From: Crotophaga sulcirostris
Taxonomy: Eukaryota; Chordata; Aves; Cuculiformes; Crotophagidae
Direction of reading: 5' to 3'
NCBI GenBank assembly: GCA_013397455.1
Contig: VYZB01000026.1
Coordinates: 2,375,067 to 2,439,066 of the forward strand
Length of the DNA stretch: 64,000 nt
Both the position numbers and the translations under genes were made by a program. The first letter of the stretch is position 1; each line of letters starts with the position of its first letter. Shown piece after piece: positions 30,896 through 42,003 of this stretch. The notes below the pieces were generated by a model that ran no database searches, had not been told where the DNA came from, and saw only the letters and a list, made by a program, of their open reading frames with translations.

Positions 30896-33800
30896 GCTTG
30901 AGGTAGGTGGAATAAAATTAAGTCTATGTTCGTTGCTTCTTGTCAAGAAAGAGACAAGAAGTTCCTTTCGAGTTCAGCATGTGTAGAGTTATGTAGGCCT
31001 ATGGTATATTTCCTGGGTATCAAACAATAATTTTAAAAGCTAAAAAGAACTTCAAGATGGGAGGTAAGCATATTGGCTGTGGGATGATAAATGTTGCCAA
31101 TATGTTGCTAAGTATTTTTGAAAAATTATCTTTTGATTGTCTTTTGTAACATTGGAAATTAAAGTTGAAGTGAAAAAACCCTCTCATTGACATGTTAATT
31201 TTAAATAATCAGGAGCTGTACTGAAGATTTCTGCCACCTTCGTGTATGTTGCAATAGTTTAGTGCTGGTGATTTGACTTTTTTTTTCCTCTGACAAATGC
31301 AGTCAAACAGTAAGCAATATTTCACTGTGTTAAGAGATCTAAAGTGGATTCTAGCTTGAATAACTGGTGTTCATTGAAGAGCAAAGATGTATTTGGGTTT
31401 GTCTATGACGAGTAGATTTAAATAATCCAGTAGCTGCAAACTAATTGACTTCTACAAGTAAGAAGTGAGGCACGTATATTTTATGGGTTCCACATATTCA
31501 CGTCTGAATATTAATAAATAAATATTCACATATTTGATATGTGAAAAGATTAGAGTCTGTTCCCAAGCTAAAAGAAATTGCATGGGACTATTTATTATAT
31601 CCAAATGCAAATATGCAAAAGAAGATAAAGATATATAAAGAAAAAGAGACATAGAGGAAGAAACAACATATGTTCTATTTTTCTTCTCCCTCTTCAGTTC
31701 TTACTGTACAGTTTTACAAACGTGGGCACAGTTTCCACTTTCCTAGGTTATCAGTTACTTGTGTGAAGGGAAGCATAAGGCCAAATTTCATCCCACGCAT
31801 AAGCAGACCCTCTGCTCACATGAACAACATAGAGAATATGTTAAAGATTGTTTCTTGTGTATTGTTGAAGACATGCGGTTTCTTTACCTGCTCACTGTAA
31901 GGCAGGCTTGTGTAGGGTGAGTTTTCACATCACTCCATAGATTGAAATGCCTGAAAAGTGCTGTTTGCTTAGACATTCAGACCTTCTACATAATGGAGGT
32001 CATGGAATTTTACCCAGTAAATCAAGCAGTGGAAGAAATCTATCTTTCCTCTATTGCCGGTGTTATCAAGACGAAGAACATGTGACTAAAGCAGTGTATA
32101 ACTTACTGAAAGACATTTGGTCTAAATGTAAGGCCTCCAGTAGATGATTAATCAGCTACATCCTTTAATTATGTTGCAACAGTTAATTACTTTTGCTGTT
32201 AAAAGTTTTCTTGCTTCCAATCTGAATGTGTCTGTCTCCATGGAGACATTCTTCTATGGAAAGAATAGGACACTGTGATTTCTGTCTTTATAGAGGTTTC
32301 TAGTTGTTGCCTTTCTTCATAGATTGTTTGTCTTAATCTCTGGCTACATTTGTCCAGATTGATGGATGCATCTTGATAGCTTGGTGTAAATACACAGCTC
32401 CTCTAATGAGTAAAAAAACCGTACTTTACATTTATATGAGTGATATCAAAATCTGGCTCTCACAGTTCACGTGATGCTCTTTCTAGCTAGAAGAAATCCT
32501 TGTCTATAAAATGTGCTCCTATTTCGCTTCTCCTGAACCCACTTAATGAAGGTTTGCAGTTTTGATTTCCAGTAAGCTTGACTATCAGCCTCAGGGAGGG
32601 GGATGTGATCTTGCCGATGTTTTAGATTTCACCTCATAAAAGGCCTTTCTCATGGAGAGGCTTGTGTTTTGCTGATACCAATATGATTTTGCTATGCTGT
32701 GATGTCAGGGAGCAATTACTCAGTACTGAAGGTTTGATAAACTTGCTGAAAATAGAGACAGACCCCTTTAATTTATCTTCTTTTTTTATTTTCTGCAAGT
32801 GATTTCTTTACATCACTTAAGCTTTTGAAATCTGAGACTCTGAGTCAAACACACAATCCATGACACATTCCTGCCTTCTTTTTCATTGTCAGCTGCTACT
32901 AAACACACGCTCATATTCTGTTCAATTCCAAATCAGTTACTTTATGTGACCCAGGACTTGGGAGCTTTGACATATACCTGCCTCTGACTAAGCTTAACCA
33001 AAGTAATCATATTTGGCTATTCATGTTTTTTTTCTTGATAAAACTTATTTAAAATACAAAGATAATAACAAAACTAAACAGTGCTTTAAAAGTCTAGTTT
33101 TACTGATCTGGAATACACCACACAGCACTGATCAGTGACAGAGATGTTCAGAGCCAACATACTTTGCATTTACTGTTAAACAGACACCACCTACTGTCAA
33201 CTTGAGAAGACCTTAAAACCAGTAGCATATTGGTTATAGGATCCTATTCTGGAAAGAATATGAAGCTGTTTTCATTTATTATGGTTTTAAGCTTCATCCC
33301 ACCTTGTTCCATGCTTTCTTTCCATGAAGACGAGGGTTTTGATGTTGACTTGTATATACAACATCCAGGGGATTTGTGAATTGGAGGGGGAGAGAGTCTA
33401 GGCTTGACTTCTACCACTCCTGCTCACATAACATTTTAATTCACAAGGAATTTCAAGAAACTACTCCTTGTTAAGACTGAAAAAGGCAGTCTGCAAATTG
33501 GGCAGCTTTTAGCTACAGTAGTTAAAAAATACTGGTCCTAATGAGATGCTTAGAGAAAAAGGAATAGACTCACACCATAGTCTGTTTGTCCCAGGATGTC
33601 ATATCTGATAGTGTCTCACAGCTCATGTTTCAAGGGAATCTTGTGATAGGATAGATGTACTATTATTGGTCTTCAACTGGTTTCTAAGTGGCAGAAATCA
33701 TCTGATGTCAAGGTGTACTCAGCCACAGCATGCATGCAAAGACAGGGGTGGAAAGGTGCAGACTGCTGCATGTCCTGAAGCATACTCTGAAAGAACTGAG

Positions 33801-34730
33801 GTGACCCGAAAGTCCTTTCTGTTGGTTCATCAGATAAATCTCTGTTTGATTTAATATCTTCACGTTTCTATGGAGTATGTTCTGACTGTTAGTGCTCTGT
33901 ACAGATATTCAGACATTTAGCTTAAACTCATGCAATTCTTGACCATGGTGCCTAAAATAATACACATGGCATGGAAGGTTTTTCAAGTGTTCTCTACACT
34001 TCTGCAAGGCTTCAGGAAAGTATGAACATACAGAAGTCAGGAGAACTTAAGATGGTGAGCATTACCCAGGTTAGATTGAGTTAGACTTCTGCGTTAACAG
34101 TGGTGAAGGTGAATGGTGAAGCAGAGGGGGAGGCTCAACTTGGTGAAACTTTCCCCACTTCTTTGGTGAAAATAAGAGTGATGAACTCCAAGGAATTGTT
34201 TGCAGGACAAGATGGAGTCATCAAAGTGGGTGGTTTTTTGTTTGGTTAGTTATTTTTCTTTCTTTGCAACACTGAGATTGTAATCTAAGTTGCTTTGTGA
34301 GCCCTGGAAATAAAAAGGTCTGATTTCTCCTCCAGATTTTTGGTTTTCCCTTAATTTCTCCTCCTCATGAGCCTTGGTTTGGTACCTAGCCAAGAGTCAG
34401 CTGGTTCCTCCACGTGTGCAAGAGGCAGTACATGGAGTCTTATCACACTGATGAACACATCAGAAAAGGGCTGCAGAGGCAATGATTTGAGTAACTCGTC
34501 TACCTTAACCCTGATTTTTGTTTCATGAAATTTGTGGGAACACTTGGCATCTTTGTGACTTCAATTTTTCTTTTTTTTTCTGATGTGGCTGAAATTCACT
34601 GATAGGTAACTAGAGGAGGATTGACAAATACACCATGTCTTCTGAAGGAAGCAAGAAACAAGTATTAGGAAATCTTTGTGAGGAGAGAATAAAGAGCAAA
34701 AATGTGCACCTTTTCAGAAAAAAAAATGAA
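30896..34730 (+). other. GRM5: GRM5 intron, no gene recognised
   Basis: Intronic DNA with no identifiable repeat or gene. A 16-bp perfect palindrome resembling an RFX site (32233-32248) is listed separately. Short frames (31452-32147, 33666-33854) are unremarkable. Confidence 0.55.
32233..32248. promoter_or_regulatory. Perfect palindrome resembling an RFX X-box
   Basis: tgtctccatggagaca is identical to its reverse complement and fits the symmetrical GTNNCC-ATGGNNAC layout bound by RFX factors. The N positions depart from the preferred GTTGCC half-site, so affinity is uncertain. Confidence 0.3.
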
Positions 34731-34735
34731 ATTTT
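34731..34735 (+). repeat. Target-site duplication, left (atttt)
   Basis: Five bases directly before the LTR start, identical to the five bases directly after its end. Confidence 0.75.
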
Positions 34736-35571
34736 TGTCTTGGATTGACTTTGACTGGCAGCCAGGTGCCCACCAAAGCCATTTCTCACTTCCCCTCTTC
34801 AGCTGGACAGGGGAGAGAAAATGTAATGAATGCCTTGTGGGTTGAGATAAGGACAGGGAGATCGTTCAGCAATTACCATCAGAAGCAAAACAGCCTCAGT
34901 TCAGAAAAATTAATTTAATGTATTGCAAATCAAATCAGAGTAGGATGATGAGAAAATAAGAACTAAATCGTAAAACACAGGAGAGTGTTCTCCACGAACT
35001 TCTCCAACATAGATCCTTCCCACGAACTCCAATTCTTCATGAACCATTCCAGTGTGTTCCTTCCATGGGGTGCAGTTTTTGAGGAAAAGGCTGCTCCACC
35101 ATGGGTTCCCCACAGGGTCACAAGTCCTCCCAGAACACCTGCTCCAACATGGGCTCATCTCTCCATGGGGTCGTAGCCTCGTTTGGGTGCATCCATCTGT
35201 TCCACTGTGGACCTCCATGAACTGCAGGTGTACAGCCTGACTCACCATGGGCTGCAGAGGAACCTTTGTGCCAGCACCTGGAGCACCTCCTCCCCCTCCT
35301 TCTTCACTGACCCTGCTGTCTGCAGGGTTGTTTCTCTCACATATTCTCACTCCTCTCTGCTGGCTGCTGTTGTGCAGCAGGGTTTTCCCCTCTCTTAAAG
35401 ATGTTATTGTGGAGGCACTACCACCATTGATGGTGGGCTAAGCAATGGGTCTGTCTTGGAGCTGGTTGGCATTGGGTCTATCAGACATGGGAGAAACTTC
35501 TAGCAGCTTCTCACAGAAGCCATTCCTGCAGCCCCTCCCACCACAAAAATCTTGAAATGAAAAACAATACA
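34736..35571 (-). mobile_element. Solo LTR of an endogenous retrovirus, 836 bp
   Basis: The element starts TGT and ends ACA, with the conserved TG/CA ends of LTRs, and is flanked by a perfect 5-bp duplication atttt. No gag, pol or env lies next to it, so it is a solo LTR left by recombination. The - strand orientation comes from resemblance to a bird LTR type I have seen, whose TATA-like box and AATAAA-like signal fall at the decayed positions about 35395 and 34925 here. A 5-bp duplication fits class III (ERVL-like) or some class I elements; I do not name a subfamily. A - strand frame is open over 34910-35350 (146 codons, non-ATG start) and is probably incidental. Confidence 0.8.
35000..35265 (-). 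repeat. Degenerate ~45-bp repeats inside the LTR
   Basis: About six diverged units follow a pattern of ctgctcca-c-atgggttcc, then ccatggggt, then a g/t-rich spacer. Examples begin near 35000, 35042, 35088, 35136, 35190 and 35240. They look like an expanded array inherited from the parent LTR rather than a local expansion. Confidence 0.6.
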
Positions 35572-35576
35572 ATTTT
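35572..35576 (+). repeat. Target-site duplication, right (atttt)
   Basis: Matches the left copy exactly and directly follows the CA end of the LTR. Confidence 0.75.
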
Positions 35577-36147
35577 GAACTTCAAAGATAAGCATTTTGA
35601 AAGTGGTGCATCAGATGGGAAAAAACAGACTTAAACTCTTCCATTATTTGAATTCATTTAATAACAGTGTAGCCTTTAAACCTTAATTGTATTTCATTTT
35701 TATAGTCATCCAGTATCACCTCTGGATACTTATAGGACAAATCTCTGTGTTAATAATTTCGGCATCAAGTCACATATTTTGTTATCAGATAAAGCAAAAT
35801 TACTCCCAGGAGTAAGACAACAAGCATTTATGTGGCTTTTTATATCTCAGAAAACATATGTGTCTTAATAAAAAAGCATTGTAATGCCAAAGGATAATTT
35901 TGTTTCTTAAACAGATACAGACAAACACATCATTGGGGAAATTATTGATACATAATTATGTTTCATTTAAGCCCTTCAGAAACATAAAAAAAATCCTTTA
36001 ATAACAAACCAAAAATGCAGTATTAAAACAATGTAATTGATGGCTTTTTATTTGCAAATAAAAAGGACCTGTCAAGTCAAGACTTACTGTGACGGAAGTT
36101 CCACCACTTCTCTTCAGATTTACCTATTTCAATCTTTATTTTGTCAT
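35577..36147 (+). other. GRM5: GRM5 intron, nothing recognised
   Basis: AT-rich intronic DNA between the LTR and an old CR1. Confidence 0.6.
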
Positions 36148-36468
36148 ACTGTGAAGAATATATTTCTTGTGTACAGATGGAATTTCCCCTGAAGCATCTT
36201 GTGCCACTTGTCCCTTGTCCCATCACATGGCTTGCTATGACAAGAGAATTGCCACCTTCTCTGTAATGATATTTTTAGGTGCTAGAAGACAGTGACTAAA
36301 TCCTCCTGAGCTTTCTCTTCTCTAGACTGAACAAACCAAACCTTTCAATGGTTCTTCATATGTCAAGTTCGTCAACTTCCAACTATCTTAATGACCCTCT
36401 ACTGGATGTGATCCAGTTTTTCAATTTTTCTTGAACTGGAGGAGACCAACACTGGGTACTGCCAGTTG
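36148..36468 (-). repeat. Old, diverged CR1 LINE fragment
   Basis: Reverse-complement CR1 phrases are recognisable though degraded: gtcccttgtcccatcacatg, ctgagctttctcttctctag followed by actgaacaaac, ccctctactggatgtgatcc and gaccaacactgggtact. The 3' terminus is missing. The high divergence points to an early insertion. Confidence 0.75.
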
Positions 36469-39400
36469 CCTTCCATCTCTGAAGTCATCTACAGACACCT
36501 CTATTTTGAACATGAAAATGGCATTTACATTTGAACCCAGGGCAGGAAGAAGATTGATCCACCTTTCCTTCTTTTTCTTCTTTTCCTCAATTTTTATCTT
36601 TCTCTACTTGAATATTTTGGGGTCTGTTTGGATTTGTGTTTTATAACATACTCCATAAGAACTAGTTGTAGAAAATACTTCTATATCTATCTATTTCTAC
36701 CAATTTATCCTTAGGACAGTTTCCATTTTACTTAATAAAAATCAGACATTTTTCATGCAACTTGTTTCAAGGTTTATTGTGTCAGTATTTATCATATTTA
36801 TTTATCACAGTAAATACATATACATCTGAGATATTTTTTAATTATGTGGGAAGACAGTGGCATCATAATGGTCTGATCTTTAGTGGAGTGTATTTAGTGA
36901 GAACTGAAAGTGTTTGGCAACTTCCAGGGTAGAATCCATAAGAATTAGTTGAATAATATCTTCTCTGTCCTGTATTATAATTTGTCTATTCCAGGATATT
37001 ATTTACAAATATTGCTACTAAATGTAGGAGAAGCAAAATAAATAAAAGTTGTGTACAAAAGCAGCCTACCTGCCATATTGAATTTCCTTTGTGGTTTGCA
37101 ACATCTCTTCTATTTTCCAAACACAAAACGTATTGAATTACTTTGTTGTTTAGTGATAGAAGAAAACCTACCTCTCCTTCTCTTCCCTGCTCCCCCCCCT
37201 CCATGGCTATCCTTTACATTTCCTAGTAGAAAATTTTTACAGCAGTGACTTTTCCTATCCAAGTCCCTTGCTGGGGCTTACCTCCTTTTTTTATAATTAG
37301 GGATCACATTTCCGTATCTCTTGAATTTGTTTAACAATTATCAATGTAGTCATGTTTGCAGAAGCAGAAGAGATGAATTGCTTATTGTTTCTTTTCCCAC
37401 TTAAATTCTGTGGCAACACAGACACGAAGAGCAGATTAACATCCTTGCACTCATATGGATGATTAATTTTACCAAATGTACTGAATGGTGGTGTCTCAAA
37501 CAACATTAATAAAGTACTCTGGCTCATATGCCTTTCATTGTTCCTGTACATTATGTTTTGTAACCCAACTGTATGACAGAATTCTCTATTTCCAGTGCCT
37601 ACTGAATTAGCATAACAGGTCCTTTCAGCCTCCAGTTCTCTCTAGAAAGAGTCTCAGCTCATCACAAAAATGACTTCTTGCAGAGAGGAGAACAAGTTAA
37701 AACTTACATTTGTTTTAATGCTGAAACTGAGCATGGAGTTTTAAAATAAATCTCTTCCATCTTTTCTGCCTTTCTTCGCATTGCACATCTGATATATCTG
37801 TTATGGTGACAGGCAACATCTTCGCAGACAGGATTAAGGACAGGGTTAAGGGGGCAGGGGTCACCTCCATTTAACCCATACTTTCCTTGTTCCAGCTTTT
37901 AAAAGCAACAGTAGTATAGGAAATGAAGAGTAATGGTGCTGTTGTGTCACAGTAGACACATTTGCACTAGAATAGTAGAACAGAAACCTTATCCAAAGAC
38001 CAGAGACAAACTCCTTTAACCCCATCAGGCTTTGGGTTTCTCCCTGCCCTGATAATATTGTCATTGTGATGTGCTGAAGTCAGCACAAACCTCATACAAG
38101 ATTCCTGAGGATGTTAGGAATTTCTCTTAAAGTAAATATCCCTTTTCTTTAAAGCAAGGCTTGATTTAGGTAGTTGTGTGATCTAGCTGTGTGCTGACTG
38201 AAACAATCATTTCCCTTGCTGGCCTCTGCAGTACACTGTTTTCCATGTGTTCACTCTTTATTTACTAAATTGCTGGACGATGGCAAGGAAGGAATCACAA
38301 AGATTAGGGGTGACCTTTTAAAAGACTGCAAACTTATGGGTTAGTGACGTGGCTGAGAGCCTTCAACATCCTGTCAAGTCCCCAAAAAAAGAGAGCAAAT
38401 CTCTTTTCTTTACACTAAGTGCTCAGCACTGGCCAAGAAACTTGCCCAAGGCATGGTTTCCCCATTGTTTCTGCACTTACCTACTGGCTCCTATTGCGCA
38501 GACAATCCTGGTTTGTCTAGAAAAATGTCACACGAAACAGAAAACCACATAATTTTTCTGAGATTTCAGAAATTTTAGTTAGTCAGAAGTTTCCAAAAAT
38601 TCAGACACTCGTTTCTTAAAAGGGATTATATGCATCCATCCAGTTCTCAGGCACAGGAAACTACCATTGTTCATGTTTCTGTTTGAAAAGGCTCTGTTCC
38701 TTGAAATCAGCATGGTGGTTTTCTTCTGGCTGTGCTGTGATATTCTACATCAGACTTCTGGCTTCAGTAAGGTCAAAAAAATTGCCCTGTGCCAATACTT
38801 GACATGTGAATGGAAGACTCCTGTCAGCACAGATGCCAGTCCCAGCTGCATAGCTCAGCTGTTCTTGCTGATGGATGCCAAGTGGTGTAGTGGAACAATG
38901 TATAAATTAAGATCCTGCATATATGCATTAAGTATTGATGAATGGAATCATCCCTATGACACTGCCATTTTCTTCTAGATGACATATCCATTTGCATTTA
39001 AACAGTGTTTAGAATTTAGCTGGGGATTTGTCACCTCTTTAATTTAAGAAATTGTCCTTGCTGTCCAGATAATGTGATGTGGACTGTTTGGGGTACCCTT
39101 CTGAGTAGTTGTACCACCCAAGACTTTGCCAGCCCCATCCCAGATTCAGCCCTCAAGGCAGGCACTCCCCTGACTCCTAGCTGGGAGGAACTGGCACACT
39201 CATTGTACCTAGTGCAAAATTGCCTGAGTTTGCTTCTAGGGCAGTACTAGCAAGTAACAATTCACAATGCTGTAAGCTAAAACAAGAAAGTCAATAAGAC
39301 CTTCCCCATTACTTGGTGCCACGTGTTATTGATACTGAATATCATCAGAATGATGTTAACATAATTCTGCTCTGCTTCAGCTTGCTGGCACCAACTGGTA

Positions 39401-41500
39401 TAACATCAGCAGTGACTGCTGTATCAGTCACCCCTTGTTTATTTTTTCCTTTTAAATTTAGTGGTTAATTCTGCTTCTGCTTATGAATGCTCTGACATTC
39501 AACAGTCACTCAAACACCTGGCACTGAACATGGGATGGTTAGTGCAGTACTAGGCACTGCTGGGTATTTCCAGATATTATTTCATTGTGGGGCTGTTAGG
39601 AAAACTGCATCTCAATTCAGGGATCTTTGGAGAGCCTTTAACATGGCCCTTATCCTGAGGTTGCTATCCATGCATTTTGCACGTTCTTTCTAAAGGGTCC
39701 GGTTCAGTTGAATAATTAGAATTTAAAATAGCAAAACAGAAACTGAAAGGCTGGAGAGAGGAAAGAAAAGAGGTCTGAAAAGCCTGGAAAACTTCCACTG
39801 GCAGGACCAGCTGAGATTAAATCTCCAGCAGCATTGACCGATGGTGAGTGCAACACTGCCATCTCTTGAATACCCTTTGTAAGGTCTAGTTTTGCACTGA
39901 TTTCTTTTACTCAGTGGAACCCAGCTAGGGCTGCAGCTCCACTGCACACACCCCTGCACACTGGGTTCTGCAGCCTCTCAAGGGCTAAGTAATCTGATTA
40001 AAGTCCAGACATGCCAAGAGAGGAAAACAAACAGCAAAAAGGCAGCCAGGAAACCAGAGAAAGTTGATGGTAGTCTGGTTGCAATTATGTGAGAAAAGGT
40101 TTGTTTCTCAAATCCTTTTTCACAGGCTTGAAGTTTTAGAGTGTTCAAGGGTAAGGAGGCCATTAGATCACATAGTCTGGATGCCTGCCTATTGCAGTGT
40201 ATTCAGGGTTTTTTTACACTGGGCCTTGGAGCTTGTTATGAAGTAAAGAGGAGCTTCTAGAAAGGCATCAGAGGCTGAACTGAAAAACGAACAGATTGAG
40301 AAACTCTTGGTGGTTTAAGTTACCCTGATTCTTAGAAATACATGTGTAATGTGGAGTTGGAATATGTTCAGCTACAATTCACAGCCACTGCCTCCTTATG
40401 CCTTTCATTGCTAAAGCCGCAAGTACTTGGTATTTTTGCCTCTGTGGAAGAATTTCACATTGCAGACATGCTCTCAATCTGCCTTTTGCAAACCCAACTT
40501 GCACTTCAGAGGAAACAAACAAACAACAAATAGAAATCTACCACAATATTGCATCCACCTCACTGCATAGCTTCTGACATAATTTTCACCACAGAGTTTA
40601 AAACGGATATTCTTCAAAAGATACTTTCTGTCCTCTTTTACATACTCTGATCATAGTAAAATAATTACTGTGTTGATACTTAAAATACTGATATATGAAT
40701 TTAGCAAAGCCTGGAAGGAATGTCTCAGATTGATTGATCAAAGTGATTCCTTAGGCTCTATGCAGATTCAGAAGCAGATTCTGAAAACATTCTTTAAGTC
40801 TTTAACAACTGGAAACTATCTTTTATAAATGAACTAAAATTTAAAATCCTGGAGACTGGCAAATGACTGAGAAGCTTCCTGGAACACTTACCCTGGGCTA
40901 TCTTTCACTTTCCCCAACAGCACAGAGCTCTTACTTTGGGAAATACTGTCTTAGCTAGTATAAAACTAATAACACAGTTATGTTTTGATACAAATAAATG
41001 GACTGAATCACCTGTCAGACTTCTTTGGCCTTAATTTTTCCCCATGTAAATAGGTTAAGGCCATATGCAAAAGAGAAATCATACACAATAATCATACACA
41101 GTTTGAGTATTTACTTAATTTCAGTTTATACTGTTTAGAAGGCTTTGGGAAAAAAACTCAAAATACATTTCTCAGTAAACTGAATTGCCATTCTTTAACT
41201 CTCAGATTCTTTTTGTCTCCTAAATCTCTAAATTATGATTTTTAGCACCCTAACAACACAGTTGCACTGCTTTAAAAATCTAGTACAGAATTTTTCCTAA
41301 TCTTTTATAATGAAATGACAATTACTTTCTTCATTCTACACATCAAAAAAGTGTCAAGTGACATTTCCCTCATCCAGTGAGAGACAACGAAAAATTTTAC
41401 CTGCAGTTCAAATTTTTTCCTGGGTCTTCTGCAACACTTTTCATAGTGATTTTAGAATGCACAACAGCTGCTTTGTGCAGATTCATTTCATACCATTAGT
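36469..41500 (+). other. GRM5: GRM5 intron, no gene recognised
   Basis: Intronic DNA. The stretch 39060-39970 is somewhat richer in GC but shows no recognisable repeat or coding block. Frames such as 38667-38978 have no family features. Confidence 0.55.
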
Positions 41501-42003
41501 CATAGAATCATGGAATCATTGAGTAGTTTTGGTTAGAAGGGACTTCAAAGATCACCTGGTTCCAACCTCCCTGCCACGAGCAGTGATACCTTCCACTAGA
41601 CCAGGTTGCTCAAAGCCTCATCCAAACCAGCCATGAACACTTCCAGGAATGGAACACATCTTCTTTGAGTAACCTGTTCCAGTGCCTTACCACGCTTACA
41701 TAAAAAATTTCTTCCTTATATCTAATCTAAATCTAACCTCTTTTAGGTTAAAGCCATTACCCTTTGTCCTGTCATTACACACACTGATAAAGAGCCCATT
41801 CCCATCTTTCCTACAGGCCGCTCTTAAATACTGGGAGGCTACCCAATTCTCTCAGCCTGTCCTCATAACGGAAGTGCTCCAGCCTCCTGGTAATTTTTGT
41901 GGTCCTCCTCGGGACTCACCTTGGTAGATCCATGTCCTTCTTATGCTGAGGATTCCAGGGCGATACTCCAGGTGGGGTTTCATGAGAGCAGAGCAGACTC
42001 ACT
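41501..42003 (-). repeat. CR1 LINE with 3' tail repeats
   Basis: The + strand begins catagaatcatggaatcatt, the reverse complement of the short tandem repeat that ends CR1 copies. It continues through ggttccaacctccctgcc, actagaccaggttgctcaaa, cctttgtcctgtcattac and atgtccttcttatgctg. The element's 3' end is at 41501, and its 5' truncation lies near 42003, after catgagagcagagcagac. The 3' part differs from that of the copy at 15603-16346, so the two belong to different CR1 subfamilies. Confidence 0.93.
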
